DNA from: Neisseria perflava
Lineage (GTDB): Bacteria > Pseudomonadota > Gammaproteobacteria > Burkholderiales > Neisseriaceae
Length of the DNA stretch: 64,000 nt
Direction of reading: 5' to 3'
Assembly: GCF_002863305.2 (NCBI RefSeq)
Contig: NZ_CP136962.1
Span: forward strand, 992,001-1,056,000
Shown here: in pieces, positions 56,426 to 64,000 of the stretch
How positions within the stretch are numbered: position 1 is the first letter of the stretch
Layout: each line of letters starts with the position of its first letter
Program-made: the position numbers and the translations under genes
Notes under the pieces: generated by a model
What the model was told of the DNA's origin: nothing
The model's database searches: none
Seen by the model: only the letters and a program-made list of their open reading frames with translations

Positions 56426-56559
56426 TAGTCGGCCGCTAACGGTTTGGTACAGGCCTCGTCGTAATACGGCAGCCACTTGCCGCCGCTTTGCTTCAGATAT
56501 GCGCGAAAACTTTTGTTTACCCGTGTGGCGGTGTAATCCAAATAATGGCAAAAAGTAAG
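56425..56559 (-). pseudogene. 3' remnant of an unidentified gene
   Basis: The minus-strand frame reads YTATRVNKSFRAYLKQSGGK then WLPYYDEACTKPLAAD and stops, directly followed by the foreign-dialect terminator. Its codons and balanced composition look coding, but upstream it runs into TAA and TGA at ~56560-56565 with no start codon. It is 44 residues of C-terminal sequence cut off at the right edge of the acquired segment. The family is not recognised. Confidence 0.55.
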
Positions 56560-56573
56560 TTATCAAGAGACAG

Positions 56574-56601
56574 AGGCCGTCTGAAGCGTTTCAGACGGCC
56601 T
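56574..56601. terminator. Resident-dialect DUS-pair terminator of copZ copy 2
   Basis: AGGCCGTCTGAA and complement with a short loop, 20 bp after the copy-2 stop on the minus strand. Confidence 0.8.
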
Positions 56602-56621
56602 TTTCAAAATACGCTTATCGG

Positions 56622-56831
56622 TTACAAAGCCACATCATAGCCGCCGTCTTCTACGGCATCAATCAGCGCATCGGTATTTGTCTTGCTTTCATCAAAAGTA
56701 ATCACTGCATTTTTGTTTTCCAAGCTGACTTCTGCTTTTTCCACGCCTTCTACGCCTTCCAAAAGACGGGTTACGCTTTTCACGCAGCCGCCGCAGGTCA
56801 TGCCGTCGATGTTGAGGGTAACAGTTTGCAT
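56622..56831 (-). CDS. copZ: Heavy-metal-associated copper chaperone, copy 2
   Basis: A second 69-residue HMA protein with GMTCGGC. It is flanked by AGGCCGTCTGAA DUS, so it is likely the resident gene, with copy 1 the newcomer. Upstream shows AAAGGAAA but no clear MerR-type promoter, so it may be constitutive or controlled differently. CopZ delivers Cu(I) to CopA or buffers it. Confidence 0.9.
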   Translation of the reverse strand: MQTVTLNIDGMTCGGCVKSVTRLLEGVEGVEKAEVSLENKNAVITFDESKTNTDALIDAVEDGGYDVAL

Positions 56832-56975
56832 TTGTATTTCCTTTCATTCACACAAATATGGTTACCAAATACTTTACTCCTTACGCAAACAGCTTGCAAA
56901 TTCTTTATTAAGGCCGTCTGAAAAATGCAGATAGGCGTACAATAACACCTTTTGCTTCATCAAACGGACATAATA

Positions 56976-58148
56976 ATGACTTCAACATTCAAACAATGGG
57001 TTAGCGTATGCGCTCTGGCGGTGGGAGCGTTTATTTTCAATACCACCGAATACATTCCGATTGCGCTTTTGAGCGATATCGGTCAGAGCTTTGGCAAAGC
57101 GGCAACGGAAGTGGGCATGATGATTACGGTGTATGCGTGGATTGTTGCGCTCCTATCGCTGCCGCTGATGCTGATGACGAAAAACATCGAACGGCGCAAA
57201 TTATTGCTGATGCTGTTCGCACTATTTGCGCTGTTTCACGCGCTGTCGTTTTTTTCTTGGAACTTCAACATCCTCTTGATCAGCCGTATCGGTATTGCGC
57301 TGACACACGCGGTATTTTGGTCGATTACGGCTTCTTTGGCGGTACGGCTTGCGCCCGCCGGCAAAACCAATCAGGCTTTGGGCTTGCTCAGTACGGGTAC
57401 GGTTTTAGCGATGGTTTTGGGTATTCCGCTGGGGCGCGTGGTTGGGCAATACTTCGGCTGGCAGCTCAGCTTCCTGCTGATCGGCGTCTGTGCTGCCGGC
57501 GTAATGCTGGTGTTGGCCAAAAACCTGCCTGCTTTACCCAGCCAAAATACCGGCTCTTTAAGCAGCCTGCCGAGTTTGTTCAAACGCCGCAACCTGATGT
57601 TGCTTTATGCCATGACGGTGTTGATTATTACGGCACATTTCACGGCATACAGCTATATCGAGCCTTTTGTGTTGCAAGTTGGCGGATTTAAGGCTGAACA
57701 AGTCACCATCGTTTTGAGCCTGTACGGTTTGGCAGGCTTCGCCGCTTCTTATCTGTTTGGCAAATGGTTTGCCAAATCACAACGCCTGTTTATGCTTGGC
57801 GCGGTGGCGGTCATCCTGCTCTCTGCCCTGCTGCTTCTGCCGTTTGCCTCTTTCCCTTATGCGGTGTACGCGCTGGTGTTTATTTGGGGCGTGGCCATCG
57901 TCATCGTCAGCTTGGGCATGGTGTCGAAAGTCTTGGCATTTGCCTCGGATGCAACAGATGTGGCCAACTCGATTTATTCAGGTTTGTACAATGTCGGCAT
58001 CGGTGGCGGTGCGCTTTTGGGACATTATGTAACCGTTTGGTTCGGCCTTTCCAATATCGGCATTGCCGGAGCCTTGCTGGCGGCGGCAGGTCTGGCCGTT
58101 TGCGGCTTGTTGTTTAAGGAACAAGACAATCTGACGCAAAACGTTTAA
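56976..58148 (+). CDS. sotB: Sugar efflux transporter, SotB type (MFS)
   Basis: Inner-membrane MFS exporter with 12 helices, 390 residues. Blocks shared with E. coli SotB (YdeA) include AAFIFNTTE-like GAFIFNTTEYIP, VYAWIVALLSLPLMLMT, ERRKLLLMLF, AVFWSITASLAVRLAPAGK, GIPLGRVVGQYFGW and TAYSYIEPFV. SotB exports arabinose and IPTG-like sugars in E. coli; the neisserial substrate is unknown. ATG at 56976 is preferred to an upstream TTG. The gene runs divergent from copZ copy 2. Confidence 0.9.
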   Translation: MTSTFKQWVSVCALAVGAFIFNTTEYIPIALLSDIGQSFGKAATEVGMMITVYAWIVALLSLPLMLMTKNIERRKLLLMLFALFALFHALSFFSWNFNILLISRIGIALTHAVFWSITASLAVRLAPAGKTNQALGLLSTGTVLAMVLGIPLGRVVGQYFGWQLSFLLIGVCAAGVMLVLAKNLPALPSQNTGSLSSLPSLFKRRNLMLLYAMTVLIITAHFTAYSYIEPFVLQVGGFKAEQVTIVLSLYGLAGFAASYLFGKWFAKSQRLFMLGAVAVILLSALLLLPFASFPYAVYALVFIWGVAIVIVSLGMVSKVLAFASDATDVANSIYSGLYNVGIGGGALLGHYVTVWFGLSNIGIAGALLAAAGLAVCGLLFKEQDNLTQNV

Positions 58149-58157
58149 ATCCATATA

Positions 58158-58279
58158 AATCAGGATGGTATTACTGACTCTGCCGTAATTTTGGCAGTTT
58201 ACCGATTTATCCTGATTCTTATTGACCCACGATGGGTCTTCACTCCGCCGGATAAGCAGTTTTCTTGCTGCTTATCCGG
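58158..58279 (+). other. Structured 3' region of sotB ending in a strong hairpin
   Basis: The stretch contains AATCAGGAT (58158-58166) complementary to ATCCTGATT (58209-58217), with hairpins CTGCC/GGCAG (58180-58197) and GACCC/GGGTC (58224-58238). It ends in the 12-bp stem at 58248-58279. It could be a structured mRNA tail or small RNA; no known riboswitch is recognised. Confidence 0.4.
58248..58279 (+). terminator. Terminator of sotB
   Basis: CCGGATAAGCAG, loop TTTTCTTG, CTGCTTATCCGG: perfect 12-bp stem, then TTTTCATTTCATTTTT. Not built from DUS. Confidence 0.8.
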
Positions 58280-58304
58280 TTTTCATTTCATTTTTAAAAA
58301 ACAA

Positions 58305-58344
58305 TTTACAATTTGTTTACACTACATTAAATTACAAATATACT
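58305..58344 (+). promoter_or_regulatory. Promoter(s) of the DASS transporter gene
   Basis: Two overlapping options: TTTACA (58305-58310) with TAAATT (58328-58333), and TTTACA (58316-58321) with TATACT (58339-58344), each with a 17-base spacer. The second is stronger. Confidence 0.65.
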
Positions 58345-58412
58345 GTCGCCTATTAGGCCGTCTGAACGTACGGCTGAAAAGAAAAACCAATCATGTTTCA
58401 GAGGAATACATC

Positions 58413-59828
58413 ATGGACTTAAACGCCAAGGATAAGACTCAGCATCCTGAGAACGTCGAGCTTCTCAGTGCACAGAAGCCGATTACCGACTTTAAAGGAC
58501 TGCTGACGACCATTATCTCTGCTGTTGTCTGCTTCGGCATTTATTACATCCTTCCTTACAGCCCCGACGCCAACAAAGGTATTGCGCTGTTGATTTTTGT
58601 TGCGGCACTTTGGTTTACCGAAGCCGTACACATTACCGTTACCGCGCTGATGATCCCTATCCTTGCCGTTGTACTCGGCTTCCCAGATATGGACATCAAA
58701 AAAGCAATGTCAGGTTTCTCCGACCCGACGATTTATATCTTCTTTGGCGGCTTCGCGCTTGCAACCGCCCTGCACATGCAACGTCTCGACCGTAAAATTG
58801 CCGTCAGCCTGTTGCGCCTGTCCCGCGGCAATATGAAAGTTGCCGTATTGATGCTGTTTGCCGTTACCGCCTTCCTGTCTATGTGGATCAGTAATACTGC
58901 GACTGCCGCGATGATGCTGCCTTTGGCAATGGGTATGATGAGCCACCTCGATCAAGAAAAAGAACGCAAAACCTACGTTTTCGTCCTGCTCGGTATCGCC
59001 TACTGCGCCAGTATCGGCGGCTTGGGTACCGTGGTCGGTTCTCCGCCAAACATGATTGCCGCCAAAGCGCTGAACTTGGACTTCGTCGGCTGGATGAAGC
59101 TCGGCCTGCCGATGATGCTGTTGATTCTGCCGCTGATGCTGTTCTCCATGTACGTCATCCTCAAGCCTAATTTGAACGAGCGCGTGGAAGTTAAAGCCGA
59201 ATCTATCCCTTGGACTTTGCACCGCGTTATCGCGCTGTTGATTTTCTTGGCTGCAGCCATCGCTTGGGTATTCAGCTCCAAAATCAAAGCCGCATTCGGC
59301 ATTTCCAACCCTGATACCGTTATCGCCCTGATTGCCGCCGTTGCCGTCGTCGTATTCGGCGTGGCGCAATGGAAAGAAGTTGCCCGCAATACCGACTGGG
59401 GTGTATTGATGCTCTTCGGTGGCGGTATCAGCTTGAGCGCGTTGCTGCAATCCTCCGGCGCATCTGAAGCATTGGGTCAGCAAGTCGCTTCCACGTTCTC
59501 CCATTCTCCTGCATTGCTGGTGATTTTCGTGGTTGCCACCTTCATCATCTTCCTGACCGAGTTCACCAGTAACACGGCTTCCGCCGCCCTGCTTGTGCCT
59601 ATTTTCGCCAGCATCGCCGCGCAAATGGGCCTGCCTGAACAAGTCTTGGTATTCGTGATCGGTGTCGGCGCATCTTGTGCCTTCATGCTGCCGGTTGCCA
59701 CACCGCCTAACGCGATTGTGTTCGGTACAGGCTTGATTAAACAACGCGAAATGATGAATGTCGGCTTATTGCTGAACATCCTCTGCGTGGTATTGGTTGC
59801 TCTGTGGGCTTATGTTGTACTGATGTAA
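58413..59828 (+). CDS. DASS-family (SLC13) sodium:anion symporter
   Basis: Inner-membrane transporter of di/tricarboxylates or sulfate, 471 residues with about 11 helices. Two SNT motifs characteristic of DASS proteins (ISNTATAAMMLPL and TSNTASAALLVPI) mark the sodium/substrate site, and PPNMIA / TPPNAIVFG resemble VcINDY. The ATG at 58413 follows AGAGGAA; a longer frame would run through promoter and terminator. The substrate is not fixed; succinate- or citrate-like anions are plausible. A DUS lies in its leader. Confidence 0.9.
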   Translation: MDLNAKDKTQHPENVELLSAQKPITDFKGLLTTIISAVVCFGIYYILPYSPDANKGIALLIFVAALWFTEAVHITVTALMIPILAVVLGFPDMDIKKAMSGFSDPTIYIFFGGFALATALHMQRLDRKIAVSLLRLSRGNMKVAVLMLFAVTAFLSMWISNTATAAMMLPLAMGMMSHLDQEKERKTYVFVLLGIAYCASIGGLGTVVGSPPNMIAAKALNLDFVGWMKLGLPMMLLILPLMLFSMYVILKPNLNERVEVKAESIPWTLHRVIALLIFLAAAIAWVFSSKIKAAFGISNPDTVIALIAAVAVVVFGVAQWKEVARNTDWGVLMLFGGGISLSALLQSSGASEALGQQVASTFSHSPALLVIFVVATFIIFLTEFTSNTASAALLVPIFASIAAQMGLPEQVLVFVIGVGASCAFMLPVATPPNAIVFGTGLIKQREMMNVGLLLNILCVVLVALWAYVVLM

Positions 59829-59842
59829 ACCATCGACCCAAA

Positions 59843-59885
59843 CTTCAAGGCCGTCTGAAAGAATATTTTTCAGACGGCCTTGAAG
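59843..59885 (+). terminator. DUS-pair terminator of the DASS gene
   Basis: CTTCAAGGCCGTCTGAAA and its complement: an 18-bp stem with a seven-base loop. Confidence 0.85.
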
Positions 59886-59946
59886 TTTGTCGTTCAGACA
59901 CAATTTAACGAATGATTCAAAACCGGATTCTAACGAAAGGAAACCC

Positions 59947-60456
59947 ATGATTATCCTGCACACCAACAAAGGCGACATCAAAATCGAACTCGATTTCGAC
60001 AAAGCCCCCGTTACTGCTAAAAACTTCGAGCAATACGTTAAAGACGGCTTCTATGACGGCGTAATCTTCCACCGCGTCATCAAAGGCTTCATGATTCAAG
60101 GCGGCGGCATGGATGAAAACATGAACGAAAAAGAAACCCGCGATCCGATTCAAAACGAAGCGTCCAACGGTTTGCCTAACGAAAAATACACCATCGCCAT
60201 GGCGCGTACTTCCGATCCTCACTCTGCCAGCGCGCAATTCTTCATCAACACTGCCGACAACGCTTTCCTGAACTTCCGTTCTAAAGAGCTGTACGGCAAA
60301 ACCGTAGTCCAAGACTGGGGCTATGCCGTATTCGGTAAAGTCGTTGACGGTTTTGACGTTGTCGATGCCATCGAAGGCGTTTCTACCAAACGTCACGGCT
60401 ATCACGACGACGTACCAAGCGAGCCTGTCATCATCACTAAAGCCGAAGTGGTTTAA
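59947..60456 (+). CDS. ppiB: Cytosolic peptidyl-prolyl cis-trans isomerase B (cyclophilin)
   Basis: A 169-residue cyclophilin catalysing proline isomerisation in protein folding. It has [38 protein letters not shown] (in blocks) and the catalytic Arg in FHRV. No signal peptide, so it is the cytosolic PpiB type. ATG at 59947 follows AAAGGAAA; the upstream frame is not translated from a ribosome site. Confidence 0.96.
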   Translation: MIILHTNKGDIKIELDFDKAPVTAKNFEQYVKDGFYDGVIFHRVIKGFMIQGGGMDENMNEKETRDPIQNEASNGLPNEKYTIAMARTSDPHSASAQFFINTADNAFLNFRSKELYGKTVVQDWGYAVFGKVVDGFDVVDAIEGVSTKRHGYHDDVPSEPVIITKAEVV

Positions 60457-60473
60457 TTGATTTGATTTCCCAT

Positions 60474-60514
60474 AAAAACAGCCTGTCCGAATTAAAAACG
60501 GACGGGCTGTTTTT
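60474..60514. terminator. Intrinsic terminator after ppiB
   Basis: AAAAACAGCCTGTCCG pairs with CGGACGGGCTGTTTTT (one G-U); T-rich both ways between convergent genes. Confidence 0.85.
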
Positions 60515-60532
60515 CAATAATGACGCATACCG

Positions 60533-61030
60533 TCACACATCATAAGTACCGACCACGCATGCCGAATCCAACACATGGCCCTGCATGGCAAAATGTAGCT
60601 CATTAAAGCGGAAACCGCGCGGCAAATCCAAAACAGTATCCAGCGCGTACACAATCAGTTCATAACGATGACGGTTGTTCGGTGGCGCCATACCGCCGTA
60701 AAAAGAAGCCTCTTCAATTTCAAATTTACCCAATGCGCTCGCCCAAGTGTTCGCGCCCTGCGTAAAATCTGTTGCAGAAATACTTTCATTTTCTGCTACG
60801 GAAGTACGTTTCAAATCCGAAATCAACCAATGCGTCCATACGAAACCTGATGCTGAAATGGCATCTTTGTCTTCCAACACCACAGCAAACGATTTTGTTC
60901 CTTCAGGCGCATCTTCGATCTCAAAAGGAATCGAATAAGAAGGCATACCGCTCGGGCTGAACTGGTTGCCGCGCTTGCCGTATTTGTCTTCAAATTCGCC
61001 GTTGACAATAGCTTTACTGCTGACTTTCAT
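60533..61030 (-). CDS. YbhB/YbcL-family PEBP (Raf kinase inhibitor-like) protein
   Basis: A 165-residue phosphatidylethanolamine-binding-protein fold. Family features are FAVVLEDKDA, FVWTHWLISD, GGMAPPNNRHRYELIVYALD and LPRGFRFNELHFAMQGHVL. The bacterial role is unknown. MKVSSKAIV is chosen as start (GGGAG upstream); a longer reading starting at 61171 overlaps a DUS pair and is unlikely. Confidence 0.88.
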   Translation of the reverse strand: MKVSSKAIVNGEFEDKYGKRGNQFSPSGMPSYSIPFEIEDAPEGTKSFAVVLEDKDAISASGFVWTHWLISDLKRTSVAENESISATDFTQGANTWASALGKFEIEEASFYGGMAPPNNRHRYELIVYALDTVLDLPRGFRFNELHFAMQGHVLDSACVVGTYDV

Positions 61031-61074
61031 CTTGTATCTCCCAATAGTAGGTTTGTTCATTCTAACAAACACCA

Positions 61075-61133
61075 AGGCCGTCTGAAAGATACTGCCGTTT
61101 TCACTTTCCAGATGTCGCATGTTCAGACGGCCT
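61075..61133. terminator. DUS inverted pair between divergent genes
   Basis: AGGCCGTCTGAAA and complement with a ~34-base centre; probably uptake signals, since it lies upstream of both genes. Confidence 0.35.
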
Positions 61134-61216
61134 CCAGCAATATTCACAATTCGATCAAACACATTTGACATTCCATAGTATAATCCGCCGCATGAAAACT
61201 ACACAGGATACGCATT

Positions 61217-62059
61217 ATGGATTGGAAAGGTCGTGAGCAAAGCCAAAACGTAGAAGATCGCCGCGGAAGCCGTGGCGGCGGCGGTGGCGGCAAAACGCCG
61301 GGCATACTCGGCATTATCGTGGTTTTGGTTGGTGCATATTACGGCGTGGATTTGAGCGGTTTAGTTGGCGGCTCATCTTCGATGGGCATTCCTACCCAGC
61401 AAGCTACCCGACTCGACAGCCAACAAGAAGCCGAGTTGAACGAACTGTCCCGCGTCGTCCTTGCCGATACGGAAAAAGCATGGGGCAAATATTTCCAACA
61501 ACACGGCCAACGCTATACACCGACGACCATGGTGTTGTATGAAGGCGGTACGTCCACCGCCTGCGGTACGGGCCAATCTGCCATGGGTCCGTTTTACTGC
61601 CCGGGCGACCAAAAAGTTTATTTGGATTTGAGTTTCTACGAAGACATGCGCACCAAGCTCGAATCCGCCAGCGATGCCGCGTTTGCCTACGTTATTGCCC
61701 ATGAAGTCGGCCATCACGTTCAAAACCTGCTCGGCATTCTGCCTAAAGTCCACAAAATGCAACAACAAGTCGGCAAAAAAGAGGCCAATGCCCTTTCCGT
61801 CAAACTCGAATTGCAGGCCGACTGTTTCGCCGGTATTTGGGGACACTACGCCGTCAACAACAATATCTTCAAAGCCGAAGACATTCAAAAAGCGATGCTT
61901 GCCGCCGAATCCGTCGGCGACGACCGCTTGCAGAAACAGGCTCAGGGCTATGTCGTTCCCGACAGCTTTACCCACGGCTCGTCCGAAGAACGCATGACTT
62001 GGCTCAAGCGCGGTTTGGAAAGCGGCGACATCAACCAGTGCAACACTTTCAACAATTGA
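61217..62059 (+). CDS. Neutral zinc metallopeptidase (YpfJ family)
   Basis: A 280-residue membrane-anchored putative peptidase. It has a Gly-rich cytosolic tail (GGGGGK), one transmembrane helix (about residues 28-42), then a catalytic domain with zinc motif HEVGHH (162-167). GTSTACGTGQSAMGPFYCPGD and LELQADCFAGIWGHYA are family blocks, the Glu in LELQAD being a likely third ligand. Activity is inferred from the HExxH motif. A DUS terminator follows. Confidence 0.88.
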   Translation: MDWKGREQSQNVEDRRGSRGGGGGGKTPGILGIIVVLVGAYYGVDLSGLVGGSSSMGIPTQQATRLDSQQEAELNELSRVVLADTEKAWGKYFQQHGQRYTPTTMVLYEGGTSTACGTGQSAMGPFYCPGDQKVYLDLSFYEDMRTKLESASDAAFAYVIAHEVGHHVQNLLGILPKVHKMQQQVGKKEANALSVKLELQADCFAGIWGHYAVNNNIFKAEDIQKAMLAAESVGDDRLQKQAQGYVVPDSFTHGSSEERMTWLKRGLESGDINQCNTFNN

Positions 62060-62094
62060 TTCGTCCAAGCAACACTGTTCTTTGATGTAACGAC

Positions 62095-62127
62095 AAAAGG
62101 CCGCCTGAATTCTTCAGACGGCCTTTT
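62095..62127 (+). terminator. DUS-pair terminator, one arm mutated
   Basis: AAAAGGCCGCCTGAA pairs with TTCAGACGGCCTTTT (T to C in the left DUS) with a three-base loop. Confidence 0.7.
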
Positions 62128-62180
62128 AGCCGTGTTAGAATAACGCCTATTATTTTCCCTTAAATTCAAAGGAAATCCAC

Positions 62181-63563
62181 ATGGCAAATATCGCCCGCGA
62201 CATTTTCAAAGCCTACGACATCCGAGGCATCGTCGGTAAAACCCTGACCGACGAAGCTGCCTATTTAATCGGTAAAGCCATTGCCACCAAAGCCTCCGAA
62301 AAAGGCATTACCCGCATCGCACTCGGTCGCGACGGCCGTTTGAGCGGTCCCGGCCTGATGGCACAAATTCAACGCGGTTTTACAGACAGCGGCATCGACG
62401 TCCTCAACGTCGGCATGGTTGCCACCCCTATGCTCTACTTCGCAGCCATCAACGAATGCGGCGGCAGCGGCGTGATGATTACCGGCAGCCACAATCCGCC
62501 CGATTACAATGGTTTCAAAATGATGCTCGGCGGCGACACGCTCGCAGGCGAAGCCATTCAAGAACTTTTAGCTATTGTTGAGAAAGACGGTTTTGTTGCC
62601 GCCGACAAACAAGGCAACGTAACCGAAAAAGACATCTCCGGCGAATACCACAACAACATCGTCGGCCACATCAAGCTCAAACGCCCGATGAAAATCGTGA
62701 TTGACGCGGGCAACGGTGTCGGCGGCGCATTTGCAGGCAAACTCTACAAAGGTTTGGGCAATGAAGTGACCGAACTTTTCTGCGAAGTGGACGGCAATTT
62801 CCCTCATCACCACCCTGATCCTTCCAAACCGAAAAACCTGCAAGACCTCATTGTCGAGCTCAAAAACAGCGATGCCGAAATCGGCTTGGCATTTGACGGC
62901 GATGCCGACCGCTTGGGCGTGGTCACCAAAGATGGCAACATCATCTATCCAGACCGCCAACTGATGCTTTTCGCGCAAGACGTGTTGAGCCGCAATCCTA
63001 AAGCCAAAGTGATTTTCGACGTCAAATCCACCCGCCTGCTCGCGCCTTGGATTAAAGAACACGACGGCGAACCTGTGATGGAAAAAACCGGCCACAGCTT
63101 CATCAAATCCACCATGAAAAAAACCGGCGCACTGGTTGCCGGCGAAATGAGCGGCCACGTTTTCTTTAAAGAACGCTGGTTCGGCTTCGACGATGGTATG
63201 TATGCCGGCGCACGCCTCTTGGAAATCCTGTCTGCCTTCGACAATCCGTCCGAAGTGTTGAACAAGCTACCGCAAAGCATTTCCACTCCGGAACTCAACA
63301 TCGACCTGCCGGAAGGCAGCAACGGCCACAAAGTGATTGAAGAGCTGGCTGCCAATGCCAAGTTTGAAGGTGCGACCGAAATCATCACCATCGACGGCTT
63401 GCGCGTTGAATTCCCTGACGGCTTCGGCCTGATGCGTGCTTCCAATACCACGCCGATTTTGGTATTGCGTTTTGAAGCGGATACGCAAGAAGCGATTGAA
63501 CGTATCCAAAACCAATTCAAAGCAGTCATTGAAAACAATCCAGCATTGAAATGGCCGCTGTAA
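62181..63563 (+). CDS. pgm: Phosphomannomutase/phosphoglucomutase
   Basis: A 460-residue alpha-D-phosphohexomutase interconverting glucose-1/6-phosphate and mannose-1/6-phosphate, providing precursors for lipooligosaccharide (neisserial Pgm) and glycans. DIRGIVG at the N-terminus, phosphoserine loop TGSHNPPDYNGFKMM, metal loop FDGDADRLG, sugar loop GEMSGHVFF and phosphate-binding RASNTTP are all present. AAAGGA precedes the ATG. Convergent with rpe. Confidence 0.94.
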   Translation: MANIARDIFKAYDIRGIVGKTLTDEAAYLIGKAIATKASEKGITRIALGRDGRLSGPGLMAQIQRGFTDSGIDVLNVGMVATPMLYFAAINECGGSGVMITGSHNPPDYNGFKMMLGGDTLAGEAIQELLAIVEKDGFVAADKQGNVTEKDISGEYHNNIVGHIKLKRPMKIVIDAGNGVGGAFAGKLYKGLGNEVTELFCEVDGNFPHHHPDPSKPKNLQDLIVELKNSDAEIGLAFDGDADRLGVVTKDGNIIYPDRQLMLFAQDVLSRNPKAKVIFDVKSTRLLAPWIKEHDGEPVMEKTGHSFIKSTMKKTGALVAGEMSGHVFFKERWFGFDDGMYAGARLLEILSAFDNPSEVLNKLPQSISTPELNIDLPEGSNGHKVIEELAANAKFEGATEIITIDGLRVEFPDGFGLMRASNTTPILVLRFEADTQEAIERIQNQFKAVIENNPALKWPL

Positions 63564-63580
63564 GGGTTTAGGCTAAAACA

Positions 63581-63614
63581 AAAGGCCGTCTGAAAATCAT
63601 TTCAGACGGCCTTT
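63581..63614. terminator. DUS-pair terminator between pgm and rpe
   Basis: AAAGGCCGTCTGAAA and complement with a four-base loop between convergent genes. Confidence 0.85.
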
Positions 63615-63667
63615 AATATTAAACATTGATTATTTAAAGTTTGGAAACCAAGAATATCCCGGCTTAG

Positions 63668-64000
63668 TTATCCGACTTGCGCCAACTGTTGACGCATTTC
63701 ATCGATAACGGCTTTGTAATCCGGTTTGCCAAAAATCGCCGAACCGGCCACAAACGTATCCGCACCTGCCGCCGCAATTTCAGCAATATTGTCTGTCTTC
63801 ACGCCGCCATCGACTTCCAAGGCGATATGGCGGCCGCTTTGCCGTTCATACTCGTCCAACATCTCGCGCACTTTGCGGATTTTCACCAGCGTATTCGGGA
63901 TAAAGCTTTGTCCGCCAAAGCCAGGGTTGACCGACATCAGCAACACCATATCCAGTTTGTCCAAAACGTTTTCCAGAATATTGACCGGCGTAGCAGGATT
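63668..64000 (-). CDS. rpe: Ribulose-phosphate 3-epimerase, partial (5' end beyond window)
   Basis: C-terminal 110 residues of a pentose-phosphate epimerase. The reading frame stays open through the window edge ([13 protein letters not shown] continues upstream) and holds [28 protein letters not shown] and [12 protein letters not shown], the phosphate-binding end of the TIM barrel. Confidence 0.94.
   Translation of the reverse strand, partial: NPATPVNILENVLDKLDMVLLMSVNPGFGGQSFIPNTLVKIRKVREMLDEYERQSGRHIALEVDGGVKTDNIAEIAAAGADTFVAGSAIFGKPDYKAVIDEMRQQLAQVG

Larger units (their letters stand above)
55527..56559. other. Candidate horizontally acquired segment with Eikenella-type DUS
   Basis: Within this ~1 kb the hairpins are built from AGGCTACCTGAA (exact at 55580-55591 on the minus strand, 56398-56409 on the plus strand and ~56414-56425 on the minus strand), not AGGCCGTCTGAA. 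It holds copZ, a CueR-like regulator with GC-rich codons, and the 3' remnant of another gene. Resident-dialect DUS appear again at 53323, within copA, and at 56574. The boundaries are inferred: left near the copA start, right where the remnant loses its frame. Confidence 0.65.

Noticed and set aside
56372..56566. 64-residue minus-strand frame overlapping the remnant
   Set aside because: It lies in a different frame from the coding-like remnant, has no ribosome site and ends inside the regulator gene's stop region.
58191..58412. 74-residue N-terminal extension of the DASS transporter
   Set aside because: It would start at TTG and read through a terminator and promoters; AGAGGAA before the ATG at 58413 is convincing.

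Overview
The window is chromosomal DNA of a commensal Neisseria. The clearest evidence is the DNA uptake sequence (DUS): AGGCCGTCTGAA and its complement occur dozens of times, very often as inverted pairs that form transcription terminators between genes. This AG dialect, rather than ATGCCGTCTGAA of N. meningitidis/N. gonorrhoeae, points to the N. subflava/N. flavescens side of the genus (inference from published DUS dialects, not a database match). Gene content agrees: nspA, the minor-pilin cluster pilHIJK-pilX behind dnaB, pilW-rodZ-ispG, and rpsA-ihfB. No rRNA, tRNA, CRISPR array, prophage or transposase was found.

Layout. 1-5.2 kb: uvrA, a strikingly AT-rich pair of unknown genes, an inverted-repeat element and a DUF5339-like lipoprotein. 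5.3-10.7 kb (minus strand): anaerobic ribonucleotide reductase nrdG-nrdD with two NrdR-type boxes, rlmL and a xanthine-type permease. 11-16.5 kb (plus): dapA, bamC, a small membrane protein, rdgB, a thioredoxin-like protein, hemW and nspA. 16.5-21.7 kb (minus): a VanZ-like protein and small partner, pth, rnfH-ratA, uup and ruvB. 21.9-31.7 kb (plus): cmk, rpsA, ihfB, zapE, ndk, rlmN, pilW, rodZ, ispG and a DUF817 protein. 31.8-34.1 kb (minus): an OFA-type MFS carrier and sodB. 34.2-39.2 kb (plus): dnaB and the minor pilins. 39.2-51.2 kb: an Smr protein, trpE, kptA, purK, a GNAT, mutL, kdsA, panD, a DUF945 protein, trpG and trpD. 51.3-56.8 kb (mostly minus): a CsbD/LEA-like repeat protein, SGNH hydrolase, Sel1 protein and a copper locus (copA, two copZ, a CueR-like regulator). 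56.9-64 kb: sotB, a DASS anion transporter, ppiB, a PEBP protein, a zinc metallopeptidase, a phosphohexomutase and the 3' part of rpe.

Most of the window is housekeeping sequence. Two stretches stand out as imports. First, about 2.79-4.6 kb: codon use changes inside the 3' end of uvrA, next to a DUS of a different dialect (AGGTCGTCTGAA), and continues into a two-gene AT-rich unit of unknown function that ends at an inverted-repeat element. Second, about 55.53-56.56 kb: a copZ, a CueR-like regulator and the beheaded 3' end of another gene are bounded by terminators built from AGGCTACCTGAA, the Eikenella-type DUS, whereas flanking copA and a second copZ carry the resident dialect. This looks like a copper-response segment acquired from another Neisseriaceae genus.

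Other regulatory signals are an NrdR-box pair 32 bp apart before nrdG, a 19-bp-spacer MerR-type promoter between copZ and its regulator, a perfect 7-bp palindrome over the sodB -35 box, and several sigma70-like promoters. Coordinates were read by eye from the sequence; homology statements rest on remembered family features, not searches.
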